Shown here: piece by piece, positions 54,863 through 63,952 of the stretch | Layout: every line of letters starts with the position of its first letter | Numbering within the stretch: position 1 is the stretch's first letter | NCBI GenBank assembly: GCA_001724995.1 | Contig: MEFD01000017.1 | Coordinates: 440 to 64,439 of the forward strand | Direction: 5' to 3' | From: Rubrivivax sp. SCN 71-131 | GTDB taxonomy: Bacteria > Pseudomonadota > Gammaproteobacteria > Burkholderiales > Burkholderiaceae_C | DNA length: 64,000 nt | Position numbers and translations under genes: made by a program | The notes under the pieces: model-generated | Databases searched by the model: none | What the model saw: only the letters and a program-made list of their open reading frames with translations | What the model was told of the DNA's origin: nothing

Positions 54863-55527
54863 TGGCGCGCGGCGGCGTCGATCCGGCGGCGCTGGTCGAG
54901 ACGGCGCCGCTGTCCGACGCGGTGCGGGCGCTGGCGCGTCGCGGCGAGTTCTGCCGCTTCCCCAAGGGCGCCGTGCTGATCCAGGAGGGCACGCAGGGCG
55001 ACACGCTCTACATCGTGCTGCAGGGGCGGCTGCGCGTCTACGGGGCGCATTTCGCCAACGAACGCGAGATCACGCACGGCACCTACGGCCCGGGCGAGTA
55101 CGTCGGCGAGATGAGCCTGGACGGTGGTCCGCGTTCGGCCAGCGTGGCTGCGCTCGAGCCGACGCTGTGCGCGATGGTGACGCGGCGCACGCTGCAGGCG
55201 CACCTGGGCGAGAACCCGGAGTTCGCCTTCGAGCTGCTGGCCAAGGTGATCCGCCGCGCGCGCATGGCCACGCTCAGCGCCAAGAGCATGGCGCTCAATG
55301 ACGTCTACGGACGCCTGAAGGCCTTGCTCGAGGATCTGGGCGAAGGGCAGGCCGACGGCACGCGGCGGCTGCGGGAGAAGCTCACGCACCAGGAACTGGC
55401 CCACCGCGTGGGCTGCTCGCGCGAGATGGTGACGCGCCAGCTCAGCGACCTGCAGCAGGGCGGCTACGTGAGCGCGCCGCGCGGCGACGCGCTGGTGCTG
55501 CTGAAGCCGCTGCCGCCGCGCTGGTAG
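54862..55527 (+). CDS. Crp/Fnr family transcriptional regulator
   Basis: This 221-residue regulator has a cyclic-nucleotide-binding fold (about residues 20-130, with FPKGAVLIQEGTQGDTLYIVLQGRLRVY and GEMSLDGGPRSASV). A long dimer helix precedes the helix-turn-helix LTHQELAHRVGCSREMVTRQLSDLQ. No N-terminal Cys cluster is present, so it is not an oxygen-sensing Fnr. Translational coupling to an MBL hydrolase suggests a shared stress or metabolic signal. It converges on the DctM gene. Confidence 0.9.
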   Translation: MARGGVDPAALVETAPLSDAVRALARRGEFCRFPKGAVLIQEGTQGDTLYIVLQGRLRVYGAHFANEREITHGTYGPGEYVGEMSLDGGPRSASVAALEPTLCAMVTRRTLQAHLGENPEFAFELLAKVIRRARMATLSAKSMALNDVYGRLKALLEDLGEGQADGTRRLREKLTHQELAHRVGCSREMVTRQLSDLQQGGYVSAPRGDALVLLKPLPPRW

Positions 55528-55564
55528 GCGGCGACGCGGAACCCGGCCGCAGCGAGCGGGGGGA

Positions 55565-56881
55565 CTACTTCACCAGCACCTCCGGCAGCCAGGTGCCGAG
55601 CAGCGGGAAGGTCATCAGCAGCGCGAGCACGAGCAGTTCCAGGCCGAGGAAGGGCAGCGCCGCGCGATAGACCTCGGCCATCGTGATGTGCTTGGGGGCA
55701 ACGCCCTTCATCACGAACAGCAGCAGCCCGAACGGCGGCGTCAGGAAGCCGATCTCCATCGTCAGCAGGTACAGCACGCCCAGCCACAGCAGGTCGATGC
55801 CGGCGGCGTGCGCGAGCGGGATGAACAGCGGGATGGTGATCATCAGCATGCTCACCTGGTCGACGAAGCAACCCAGGAACAGCAGGATCAACACCATGCC
55901 GACGACCAGACCGAACGGCGCCAGGCCGGAGTTGCTGACGAGTTCGACGAGCCCGGTCGTGGCGCCCGAGAACGCGAGGATCTGCGCGAAGGTGACCGAG
56001 GCGACGATGATGAACAGCGTCATGACGCTGACGCGCGCCGTCTCGCGCAGCGACGTGGCGAGGTTGCTCCAGGTGAGCGAGCGGTAGCCGATCGCGGCCA
56101 GCGCGGACGCGACGCAGCCGAGGGCGGCCGATTCGGTCGGCGTGGCGATGCCGCCGACGAGGCTGCCGATCACCGCGACGAAGACCAGCGACAAGGGCAG
56201 CACGTCGACGACGAATGGCCGAAAGCGCGCCCAGCCCGTCTGGCTCGGCGCGTCGTCGCGCGGTGAACGGCTCGGGTCGATGACGCACACCGCGACGATG
56301 TAGCCGATGAACAGCGTCGCCATCATCAGCGCCGGCACGATGCCGGCAATCAGCAGCTTGGAGATCGACATCCCCGCCAGGCTGCCCAGCAGCACCGCGA
56401 GCGCCGAGGGCGGGATCAGCATGGCGATGCCGCCGGTGGCCATGATCGGTCCCATCGCGATGCGCGGCTCGTAGCCGCGCTTGAGCATGTCGGGCAGCAG
56501 CGCGCTGCCCAGCATCGCGGTGTTGGCGAGCGACGAGCCCGACAGGGCCGCGAACACCGTGCCGCCGGCCACGCTGACGATCGGCAGGCGCCCGGGCACG
56601 CGCGCGATCAGCTTCTCGATGGCGTTGATGGCCCGAAACGCCACCCCGCTGTGCAGCAGGATCTCGCCCATCAGGATGAACAGCGGAATCGGCGCGAGCG
56701 AGTAGTTGGTCAGCGCCGTGACCGCGTTGCGCACCATCTGCGAGAGGCCAGCGTCGCCGCCGAGGAAGATCATGGCGCCGGCGATGTTCACCACGAAGAA
56801 GGCGAACGCCACCGGCAGCCCCAGCAGCAGGAACACGCACAGCGGCCCCAGCATCACGAGCAGCGCCGCTTCCCAGCTCAT
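55565..56881 (-). CDS. TRAP transporter large permease (DctM)
   Basis: This 438-residue membrane protein has 12 or more helices and the DctM signatures PIPLFILMGEILLHSGVAFRAINAIEKL, GSSLANTAMLGSALLPDM and MEIGFLTPPFGLLLFVMKG. It is the transport channel of a TRAP system for C4-dicarboxylate-like or other organic acids. The start at 56881 lies 19 bp after dctQ and trims 36 shadow residues. It is the last gene of dctP-dctQ-dctM. Confidence 0.92.
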   Translation of the reverse strand: MSWEAALLVMLGPLCVFLLLGLPVAFAFFVVNIAGAMIFLGGDAGLSQMVRNAVTALTNYSLAPIPLFILMGEILLHSGVAFRAINAIEKLIARVPGRLPIVSVAGGTVFAALSGSSLANTAMLGSALLPDMLKRGYEPRIAMGPIMATGGIAMLIPPSALAVLLGSLAGMSISKLLIAGIVPALMMATLFIGYIVAVCVIDPSRSPRDDAPSQTGWARFRPFVVDVLPLSLVFVAVIGSLVGGIATPTESAALGCVASALAAIGYRSLTWSNLATSLRETARVSVMTLFIIVASVTFAQILAFSGATTGLVELVSNSGLAPFGLVVGMVLILLFLGCFVDQVSMLMITIPLFIPLAHAAGIDLLWLGVLYLLTMEIGFLTPPFGLLLFVMKGVAPKHITMAEVYRAALPFLGLELLVLALLMTFPLLGTWLPEVLVK

Positions 56882-56900
56882 GCAGGCCTCCGGCTCGCCA

Positions 56901-57392
56901 TCACAGCTCGGGCGGCGCCGTGGGCGCGGCCTGACCGAGCGCCAGGCGGCGCGCGAACTCGAGCGCCAGCAAGGCCATGGAGGCGGCAATCACCGCATAC
57001 AGCCACCACTCCGGGAAGATCATCGTCTTGAGCACGATGTTGCCGGCCTTGAAGGCGCCCCAGGTCACGCGCACCGCGTAGACGAACAGGACGGTGCACA
57101 CGAGCAGGCCGACGGCGTCGCCGAAGCGCCGGACGGCGGCGCCGATGCGCGGCGGCAGCGCCGTGACGAGGAAGTCGACCTGGACGTGGCCGTTCTCGCG
57201 CAACAGCCACGGCGCGGCGAGAAAGGTGGCGCCGAAGAGGGCGTACTCGACCATCTCCGCCAGGCCGTTGATCGTGCTGCCGGCGACGCTGCGAAGCAGC
57301 ACGTCCCAGCTGGTCGCCAGGGCGATCACGCCGAACACGATGCCGGCACCGACCCCGAGCAGGTCGAGCAGCCGGGCATAGCCGCCGCGCAT
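56901..57392 (-). CDS. TRAP transporter small permease (DctQ)
   Basis: This 163-residue protein has four hydrophobic helices (LGVGAGIVFGVIALATSWDVLLR; LFGATFLAAPWLLRENGHVQVDFLV; VGLLVCTVLFVYAVRVTW; WWLYAVIAASMALLALEFARR), the standard DctQ layout. ATG 57392 follows the dctP stop by 11 bp. It pairs with the large subunit in the inner membrane. Confidence 0.9.
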   Translation of the reverse strand: MRGGYARLLDLLGVGAGIVFGVIALATSWDVLLRSVAGSTINGLAEMVEYALFGATFLAAPWLLRENGHVQVDFLVTALPPRIGAAVRRFGDAVGLLVCTVLFVYAVRVTWGAFKAGNIVLKTMIFPEWWLYAVIAASMALLALEFARRLALGQAAPTAPPEL

Positions 57393-57403
57393 GCGCAGAG
57401 GCC

Positions 57404-58372
57404 CTACTTCGCGAGCAGCTTGCGCAGCGTGTCGGCGTTCTGCGGCGCCACCTTCTTGACGTAGGCCCAGCCGGCCTCGCGCGCGGTGTTCAGCCACGCC
57501 TGGCGTTCCGCGCCCTCGAAGGTCAGGGTCTTGATGCCGGCGTCGGCCTGCTTCTTCTTCTCGGCGGCGTTGACCGTGGCGTTGTCGGCGTTGGTCGCCT
57601 CGACTTCGGTGGCGACGCGCGTCAGCAGCGCGCGCTGGGCGTCGCTGAGCTTGTTCCAGCGATCCAGGTTGACGAGGAAATTGACGTCGACGACGTAGAA
57701 GCCGGGGTCGACGCGGTACTTGGTCTTCTCCTGCCAGCCGAGGTCGAGGATGCCCTGGATCGGCCAGCCGTAGCCGTCGATGACGTTGCGCTCGAGCGCG
57801 GTATAGACCTCGCCCGGCGCCGTCTGCACGAGGTTGGCGCCGAGCTCGGCAAAGAAGGCGCGATAGATCGGCGTCACGCGGATCGTCAGGCCGCGCAGAT
57901 CGGGCTTGGCGAGCGGCTTGTTGAGGTAGAGATGAAAGGGCACGCCGTCGCCGGTGCGCGCCAGATAGTAGGAATTGAGCTTCTCGTTGTGCAGCTTGTT
58001 CAGGTACTCCCAGGCGCCGTTCTTGCGCTGCTCCTGGATCGTGGACTCGGCGAGCTTGAGCGCCTCGGCCTCGGGCATCAGGTTGGTGTAGAAGGCGCTG
58101 GTCACGTTGGCCAGGTCGACGACGCCGTTCTTCACCGCATTGCCGACCTCGAACGGCGGCATCGCCTTCGGGCCGCCGATGTAGTTGATCTTCACCAGGC
58201 CCTTGCCCTCGGCGTTGACCCGGTTGATGAAGGCCTCGAACGGTTTCGCGAAGGCCGTTCCTTCCTGGAAGGCATTGACGGCGCGCAGCGTCACCTCCTG
58301 CGCCGAGGCGAGCAGCGGAGTCAAGCCGGCGGCCGCAACGGCGAGCGCGCACAGGGTCGTCTTGTAGGTCAT
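57404..58372 (-). CDS. TRAP transporter substrate-binding protein (DctP)
   Basis: This 322-residue periplasmic binding protein has signal peptide LCALAVAAAGLTPLLASAQ. The DctP fold includes DLRGLTIRVTPIYRAFFAELGANLVQTAPGEVYTALERNVIDGYGWP, which contains the ligand-carboxylate Arg. It binds an organic acid of unknown identity. AAAGGAAA precedes the chosen ATG 58372. It is the first gene of the operon. Confidence 0.92.
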   Translation of the reverse strand: MTYKTTLCALAVAAAGLTPLLASAQEVTLRAVNAFQEGTAFAKPFEAFINRVNAEGKGLVKINYIGGPKAMPPFEVGNAVKNGVVDLANVTSAFYTNLMPEAEALKLAESTIQEQRKNGAWEYLNKLHNEKLNSYYLARTGDGVPFHLYLNKPLAKPDLRGLTIRVTPIYRAFFAELGANLVQTAPGEVYTALERNVIDGYGWPIQGILDLGWQEKTKYRVDPGFYVVDVNFLVNLDRWNKLSDAQRALLTRVATEVEATNADNATVNAAEKKKQADAGIKTLTFEGAERQAWLNTAREAGWAYVKKVAPQNADTLRKLLAK

Positions 58373-58586
58373 GGAGTCGTTTCCTTTCGCCAAACCAGGG
58401 AGGGCCGACGGGTGTCCGGCCGGCTTGCGGGGGGTGATCGAGGAGCGAGCGCGACACCGGTATCCTGGCCGCAGCAGGGGTCCGTGGCTCTCGGTGTCAT
58501 CCCGCTTGACCCGTCGCCACGCACCGGTTCAACTCTAAAGCATTGCCGTGACCCGGCGTGGCGCGGGCTGCGCCCTCGCCGCAGCG

Positions 58587-59513
58587 CTACTGGCGCGCGC
58601 TCGAGCCCTTGGGTGGCGGCGCGAAGCGGCGCTCGGGCTTGCGCGCGGCGTCGAAGTCCGGCAGCACGCGCGCCAGCCGGGCCTCGATGTCCTTGATGCG
58701 CGTCGGCCCCGCCGGGTGCGTGGACAGCAGCGCCGGCGGCGCGCCGCCGCCATCGGCGGTCATCTTCTGCCACAGCGTGACGCCGGCGCGCGGGTCGTAG
58801 CCGGCCCGGGCGGCCATCACCAGGCCCAGGGCGTCGGCCTCGGACTCGTCGTCGCGGCTGAATTTCAGCGCCAGCATCTGGCTGCCGATCTGCGCGCCGA
58901 TGTCGCCGATCTGGCCCAGGCCGAGCAGCGAGGCGCCCAGCCGCATGGCCCCCGAGGTGACGACGTTCTTGCCCATCTGCTCGCGCGCGTGTTCCAGCAG
59001 CGCGTGCGCGATCTCGTGGCCCATGACCATCGCCACCTCGTCGTCCGAGAGCTGCAGCTCGGAGAGGATGCCCCAGAAGAAGGCGATCTTGCCGCCGGGC
59101 ATGCAGAAGGCGTTGATCTGGCGGCTGCCGATGAGGTTGATCTCCCACTTCCAGTCGGCGGCGCGCGCATTGCAGTCGCGCGTGAAAGGCTCGATGCGCG
59201 TGCCGATGTAGCGCAGCCGCTGCAGCTGCGGATGCTGCATCGGCGCCAGCGCCCGGTCGCCGCTGGCCTTGTCCAGCATCTGGCGGTACTGCTGCTGCGC
59301 CTGCTGCTCGACCGTTTCGGCCGACACCGCCTTGGTGAAGCCCGAGCGCCTGCACTCGGGGATGCTGGCTGCCGCCAGTGGCCCGCTGGCGGCCAGCAGC
59401 GCGGCGCCGACGGCGCCGCCGGTGAAGAGGCGCCGCGCGTGCAGCGTGCAGCGGCAGGCGGGGGCAAGCGCAGGGCGCGGGATCTCGGCATCGGTGCGCA
59501 GGGTGCAGGGCAT
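58587..59513 (-). CDS. M48 family metalloprotease
   Basis: This 308-residue peptidase has the zinc motif in MGHEIAHALLEHAREQMG (near residue 150) and the third ligand in ESEADALGLVMAARAGYDP. An N-terminal RRLFTGGAVGAALLAASG looks like a Tat-type signal, so it is probably periplasmic, in the BepA/LoiP group. The start at 59513 was chosen because the upstream 30 residues are not conserved in the family. Its substrate is not known. Confidence 0.85.
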   Translation of the reverse strand: MPCTLRTDAEIPRPALAPACRCTLHARRLFTGGAVGAALLAASGPLAAASIPECRRSGFTKAVSAETVEQQAQQQYRQMLDKASGDRALAPMQHPQLQRLRYIGTRIEPFTRDCNARAADWKWEINLIGSRQINAFCMPGGKIAFFWGILSELQLSDDEVAMVMGHEIAHALLEHAREQMGKNVVTSGAMRLGASLLGLGQIGDIGAQIGSQMLALKFSRDDESEADALGLVMAARAGYDPRAGVTLWQKMTADGGGAPPALLSTHPAGPTRIKDIEARLARVLPDFDAARKPERRFAPPPKGSSARQ

Positions 59514-59586
59514 CGCGGCAGGGTCTCGGTTGGTTCCGGTGCAGATGGTGCCACGGGAGGGGAATTCCACACGGGCAGGCGGCGCG

Positions 59587-61122
59587 TCAGCGGGCCGGCG
59601 CACCCTGCAGCGCGGCGATCGGCGCGCGCAGCCACCACAGCATGAGGAGCGCAGGCAGCGCGAAGAGCGTGCTGACGATGAAGAACGTGGGCCAGCCGAT
59701 GGTCTGGGCCAGCACGCCGGCCAGCGGCCCGACCCAGACGCGGCCGATGGAGGCGAAGGCCGAGAGCAGCGCGAACTGCGTGGCGGTGAAGCGCTGGCTG
59801 CACAGGCTCATGAGGAAGGCGAGGAAGGCCGCCGTGCCCATGCCGCCGCAGAGGTTCTCGAGCACGACGACGAGCAGCAGGCCGCCGTCCACCGGTGTCG
59901 CCTGGGCGAGCGAGACGAAGCCCCAGTCGAAGGCCGGCAGGATCGCGGCGCCGATCTGCCCGCGCCCGCCCTGCGCCAGCCACCAGAAGCCCAGGTTGCT
60001 GGCCATCTGCAGCAGCCCGAAGACGAAAAGCGCGCGCCACAGGCCCAGGCGCAGCATCAGCGCGCCGCCGAGCAGCGCGCCGGCGATCGTCATCCACAGA
60101 CCGATCAGCTTGTTGACGACCCCGACCTCGGCCAGGCCGTAGCCCACGCCCTTGAGCAGGAAGGGCGTGAGCAGCGCGCCGGCGAAGGCGTCGCCGAGCT
60201 TGTAGAGCACGATCAGCAGCAGCATCGCCGTCGCGCCCGGCTGGGCGAAGTAGTCGCCAAGGCCGGCCAGCAGCGTCTGAAAGCGCGCGCGTCGCGCTGC
60301 CCAGGCGGCCAGCGGCAGCGTGAGCGCGACGCCCGTCAGCAGCGCCGCCAGGTCGATCCAGCGACCCTGCAGCGCCGCGGGCAGCGCGGTCGTCGCCAGC
60401 CACGCGCCGAGCAGCGCGCGTGCCGCGTCCTGGCCGAAGCGATCCGTCAGCAGCACGCCCAGCGCCACCGCGGCCACGACGGCGGCAAAGCCCCAGAGCT
60501 CGCGCGCGCCGCGCCCTTGCGGCCGGGCCCCCGGCGGCAGGCGCGGCAGCAGCAGTGCGCTGACGAGTGCGGCGCCGACCATCAGCGCCGCCATCAGCCG
60601 ATAGACCTCGGGCCAGGACCAGCCGCCGCCCTGGTTGGCGTCGGTCCAGATCAGCGCCAGGCCGCCGCTGACGATCATCGCCAGGCGGTAGCCGGCCACG
60701 TTGAGCGAGGCGCCCAGACCGCGCTCGGTCGCCGGCAGCAGCTCGGTGCGATAGGCGTCGATGACCACGTCCTGCGAGGCCGAGACGAAGGCGATGGCCA
60801 CCGCCAGCAGCGCGAAGGAGCGCATGGCGCCGGTGGGCGAGGTCGCCGCCAGCACCAGCAGCAGCGCGGCCAGCAGCAGCTGCGTGGCCACCAGCCAGCC
60901 ACGCCGCCGGCCGAGCCCGGGCAGTTCGAAGCGGTCCATCAGCGGCGCCCACAGGAACTTGAAGGTGTAGGGCAGGCCGACCAGGCCGAGGAAGCCGATG
61001 GTGGCGATGTCCACGCCTTCCGTCGTCAGCCAGGCCTGCATCGCCTGCCCGGTGAGCGCCAGCGGCAGCCCCGAGGCGAAGCCGAGCAGCGCGACGACGA
61101 GCAACCGGACCAGGCGCGCCAT
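59587..61122 (-). CDS. AmpG-like muropeptide MFS permease
   Basis: This 511-residue MFS protein has about 14 helices and AmpG features near the N-terminus (LLGFASGLPLALTGQAMQAWL; VGLPYTFKFLWAPLMDRF) and SASQDVVIDAYRTELL. AmpG imports anhydro-muropeptides for cell-wall recycling. The start at 61122 trims 8 residues. No ampC or ampR lies nearby. serA is upstream, 31 bp away on the same strand. Confidence 0.88.
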   Translation of the reverse strand: MARLVRLLVVALLGFASGLPLALTGQAMQAWLTTEGVDIATIGFLGLVGLPYTFKFLWAPLMDRFELPGLGRRRGWLVATQLLLAALLLVLAATSPTGAMRSFALLAVAIAFVSASQDVVIDAYRTELLPATERGLGASLNVAGYRLAMIVSGGLALIWTDANQGGGWSWPEVYRLMAALMVGAALVSALLLPRLPPGARPQGRGARELWGFAAVVAAVALGVLLTDRFGQDAARALLGAWLATTALPAALQGRWIDLAALLTGVALTLPLAAWAARRARFQTLLAGLGDYFAQPGATAMLLLIVLYKLGDAFAGALLTPFLLKGVGYGLAEVGVVNKLIGLWMTIAGALLGGALMLRLGLWRALFVFGLLQMASNLGFWWLAQGGRGQIGAAILPAFDWGFVSLAQATPVDGGLLLVVVLENLCGGMGTAAFLAFLMSLCSQRFTATQFALLSAFASIGRVWVGPLAGVLAQTIGWPTFFIVSTLFALPALLMLWWLRAPIAALQGAPAR

Positions 61123-61153
61123 CAGTCCAGCGCCCGCGGCGAGCAAGGCCGGT

Positions 61154-62383
61154 TCAGAACAGCACCCGACAGCGGATCGTCCCGGGCACCTGCGCGAGCT
61201 TCTGCAGTGCCAGGTCGGAGGAGCGCGCGTCCATGTCGATGACCACGTAGCCGATGGCCTCGTTGGTCTGCAGGTACTGCGCCGAGATGTTGATGTCGTT
61301 GTCGGAGAGGATGCGGTTGATCTGCGAGAGCACGCCGGGCTGGTTGGCGTGCACGTGCAGAAGGCGGTGCTTGCCCGCGTGCTCGGGCAGCGCGACCTCG
61401 GGGAAGTTCACTGACGAGGTGGTGGTGCCGTTGTCGCTGTAGCGGACCAGCTTGGCCGCGACCTCGATGCCGATGTTGGCCTGCGCCTCCATCGTCGAGC
61501 CGCCGATGTGCGGCGTGAGGATGACGTTGGGCAGTCCGCGCAGCGGGCTCTGGAACTCGTCCTGGCTGCTCCTGGGTTCGACGGGGAAGACGTCGACCGC
61601 GGCGCCGCGCAGCGCGCCGCCCCTGAGCGCCTGCGCCAGCGGCTCGATCTCGACCACCGTGCCGCGCGAGGCGTTGATGAGCAGCGCGCCGGGCTTCATC
61701 GCGGCGATCTCGGCGGCGCCGATCATCCACTTCGTCGACGCCAGGTCCGGCACGTGCAGCGAGACGATGTCGCTGCGCGAGAGCAGGTCGCGCAGGCTCG
61801 CCGCGCGGTGCGCGTTGCCCAGCGGCAGCTTGGCGACGACGTCGTGGAAGAGCACGTGCATGCCCAGGCTTTCGGCCAGCACCGAGAGCTGCGAGCCGAT
61901 GGCGCCGTAGCCGACGATGCCCAGCGTCTTGCCGCGCGCCTCGTGGCAATGCTCCGCGCTCTTGAGCCAGCCGCCCTGGTGCGCGGCGGCGTTCTTCTCC
62001 GGCACGCCGCGCAGCAGCAGGATGGTCTCGGCCAGCACCAGTTCGGCCACCGAGCGCGTGTTCGAGTAGGGCGCGTTGAAGACGGCGATGCCGCGCTCGC
62101 GCGCTGCGCCCAGGTCGACCTGATTGGTGCCGATGCAGAAGCAGCCGATGGCCGAAAGCCGCTTCGCGTGCGCCAGCACCTCGGCCGTGAGTTGCGTGCG
62201 CGAGCGGATGCCGATGAAGTGCACCTCGGCGATGCGCCGCCGCAGCTCCTCGCCCTCCAGTGCGCCGGGCAGGCGCTCGACCCGCGTGTAACCGGCGGCG
62301 TGCAGCGTCTCGACGGCGCTGTCGTGGATGCCCTCCGCGAGGAGGAACCTGATCTTGCTCTTGGGCCGGGAGGTGTCGGGCAT
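61154..62383 (-). CDS. serA: D-3-phosphoglycerate dehydrogenase
   Basis: SerA catalyses the first step of serine synthesis. This 409-residue copy has the NAD motif LGIVGYGAIGSQLSVLAE. The catalytic Arg is in INASRGTVVEI, Glu in AVDVFPVEPRSSQDEFQSPL, and His in ILTPHIGGSTMEAQANIG. A C-terminal ACT domain (LLHVHANQPGVLSQINRILSDNDINISAQYL) mediates serine feedback. Length and layout match E. coli SerA. Confidence 0.95.
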   Translation of the reverse strand: MPDTSRPKSKIRFLLAEGIHDSAVETLHAAGYTRVERLPGALEGEELRRRIAEVHFIGIRSRTQLTAEVLAHAKRLSAIGCFCIGTNQVDLGAARERGIAVFNAPYSNTRSVAELVLAETILLLRGVPEKNAAAHQGGWLKSAEHCHEARGKTLGIVGYGAIGSQLSVLAESLGMHVLFHDVVAKLPLGNAHRAASLRDLLSRSDIVSLHVPDLASTKWMIGAAEIAAMKPGALLINASRGTVVEIEPLAQALRGGALRGAAVDVFPVEPRSSQDEFQSPLRGLPNVILTPHIGGSTMEAQANIGIEVAAKLVRYSDNGTTTSSVNFPEVALPEHAGKHRLLHVHANQPGVLSQINRILSDNDINISAQYLQTNEAIGYVVIDMDARSSDLALQKLAQVPGTIRCRVLF

Positions 62384-62591
62384 GGCCGCGTGCCGTTCTT
62401 CGATGGATGGCGGGGCGCGATCATGCCGTCAACGCCGGGTCGGGTCGATGCAAGAGGACCCAATGGCCATCCTGGGCGCAAGGTCGGCCGCGCCGGATCG
62501 GTGTCCGCGGCGGCTTTGGCGTCGACGCCCGGCCGCAGGCATGCACGCCGCGCGACGCGCGTGGCCCGCGTGCAGCGAGTACCCTCGACGC

Positions 62592-63626
62592 ATGACCTGC
62601 GCCTCGCTTTCCGACCTGCGGCAACACCTGCGCGACCTCGGCGCGCGCCCGGTGCACGAGGAGCACCTGCTGCGCCAATGGCTGCAGGCGCGGCCGCTGC
62701 AGCGTGGGCGGCACGATGCGGCCGACTTCCTGCCGCGTGCGCTGCGCGAGGCGCTGCCGGCGTTGCGCGCGTGGCTGGACGGCCTGGCACGGCCGGTGTC
62801 GGAGCACCCGGCGCCCGACGGCTCGGCGCGGCTGCTGCTGGCGCTCGCCGACGGCCAGCGCATCGAGGCCACGCGGCTGCCGCGGCAGGGGCTGTGCGTC
62901 TCCACGCAGGTGGGCTGCGCCGTCGGCTGCCGCTTCTGCATGAGCGGGCGCGACGGGCTGCTGCGCCAGCTCGGCAGCGCCGAGATCCTGGCCCAGGTGG
63001 CGCTGGCGCGCGCGCAGCGGCCCGTGGCCAAGGTGGTGTTCATGGGCATCGGCGAGCCCAGCCACAACCTGGACGCCGTGCTGGAGGCGATCGACGCGCT
63101 CGGCACGCTGGGCGGCATCGGCCACAAGGCGCTGGTGTTCTCGACCGTGGGCGATTCGCGCGTGTTCGAGCGTCTGCCGCAGCAGCGCGTGAAGCCGGCG
63201 CTGGCGCTTTCCCTGCACAGCACCGACGCCGCGCGCCGCGCCGCGCTGCTGCCGCGCGCGCCGCGCCTGGCACCGCACGAGCTGGTCGAGGCGGCGGACC
63301 GCTACGCGCGCGCCAGCGGCTATCCGGCGCAGATCCAGTGGACGCTGCTGGCCGGCGTCAACGACGGCGACGACGAGGTCCAGGGTCTGCAGCGGCTGCT
63401 CGCCGGGCGCTACCTGATGCTCAACCTGATCCCGTTCAACCGCGCCGAGGGCAGCGGCTTTCAGCGCCCGCGCTGGGAGCGCGCGGTGGCGATGACGCGC
63501 GCGCTCAACCGGGCCGGGATCCTGACGCGGGTGCGGCGCTCGGCGGCGCAGGAGGTCGACGGCGGCTGCGGCCAGTTGCGCGCGCGGGCGCCGCTGGAGG
63601 GGGCGCCGCGCGCCGTTTCGGCCTGA
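62592..63626 (+). CDS. RlmN-like radical SAM RNA methyltransferase
   Basis: This is a 344-residue radical SAM enzyme of the RlmN/Cfr type. The 4Fe-4S motif is CAVGCRFCMSG (near residue 111). The two methyl-transfer cysteines fit LCVSTQVGC and GGCGQLR near the C-terminus. The short N-terminus and MSG in place of the usual STA suggest a paralogue rather than the housekeeping RlmN. The target is probably an adenosine in rRNA or tRNA. A TACCCT hexamer ends 6 nt before the ATG. Confidence 0.82.
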   Translation: MTCASLSDLRQHLRDLGARPVHEEHLLRQWLQARPLQRGRHDAADFLPRALREALPALRAWLDGLARPVSEHPAPDGSARLLLALADGQRIEATRLPRQGLCVSTQVGCAVGCRFCMSGRDGLLRQLGSAEILAQVALARAQRPVAKVVFMGIGEPSHNLDAVLEAIDALGTLGGIGHKALVFSTVGDSRVFERLPQQRVKPALALSLHSTDAARRAALLPRAPRLAPHELVEAADRYARASGYPAQIQWTLLAGVNDGDDEVQGLQRLLAGRYLMLNLIPFNRAEGSGFQRPRWERAVAMTRALNRAGILTRVRRSAAQEVDGGCGQLRARAPLEGAPRAVSA

Positions 63627-63664
63627 GGGCAGCCCACGCCGCGCGGCCGCGCCGTGGCCGTCGG

Positions 63665-63952
63665 TCAGCCCTGCGGCGGGCGCTCCGAGGGCGGGACCTC
63701 GCGCGCCTGCACGTCGACGATTTCGGCCGGCGGCACCGGCCGCGAGGCGCGCGACCGACGCACGAAGACGTTGGGCGGCAGCGGCCGGCGCCCGCGCAGC
63801 AGCGACCAAAGAATCAAGCCGAGCGCCAGCGCAAGCCCGGTCGCCAGCGCGACCACCGCGGCCAGCGCGCCGAAGACGAGCACGGCCACGCGCAGCAGGC
63901 CGTCGGCAAGGCCTCGGGCCAGTTCGCGCAGGGACTGAAGAGTTCCGGACAT
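63665..63952 (-). CDS. Small membrane protein, hypothetical
   Basis: This 95-residue protein has a hydrophobic core (VAVLVFGALAAVVALATGLALALGLILW, one long or two short helices). A basic loop (RGRRPLPPNVFVRRSR) and a proline-rich acidic tail follow. No domain is recognised. The start at 63952 trims 13 residues, and it converges on the RlmN-like gene. The window ends upstream, so its operon context is not visible. Confidence 0.6.
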   Translation of the reverse strand: MSGTLQSLRELARGLADGLLRVAVLVFGALAAVVALATGLALALGLILWSLLRGRRPLPPNVFVRRSRASRPVPPAEIVDVQAREVPPSERPPQG

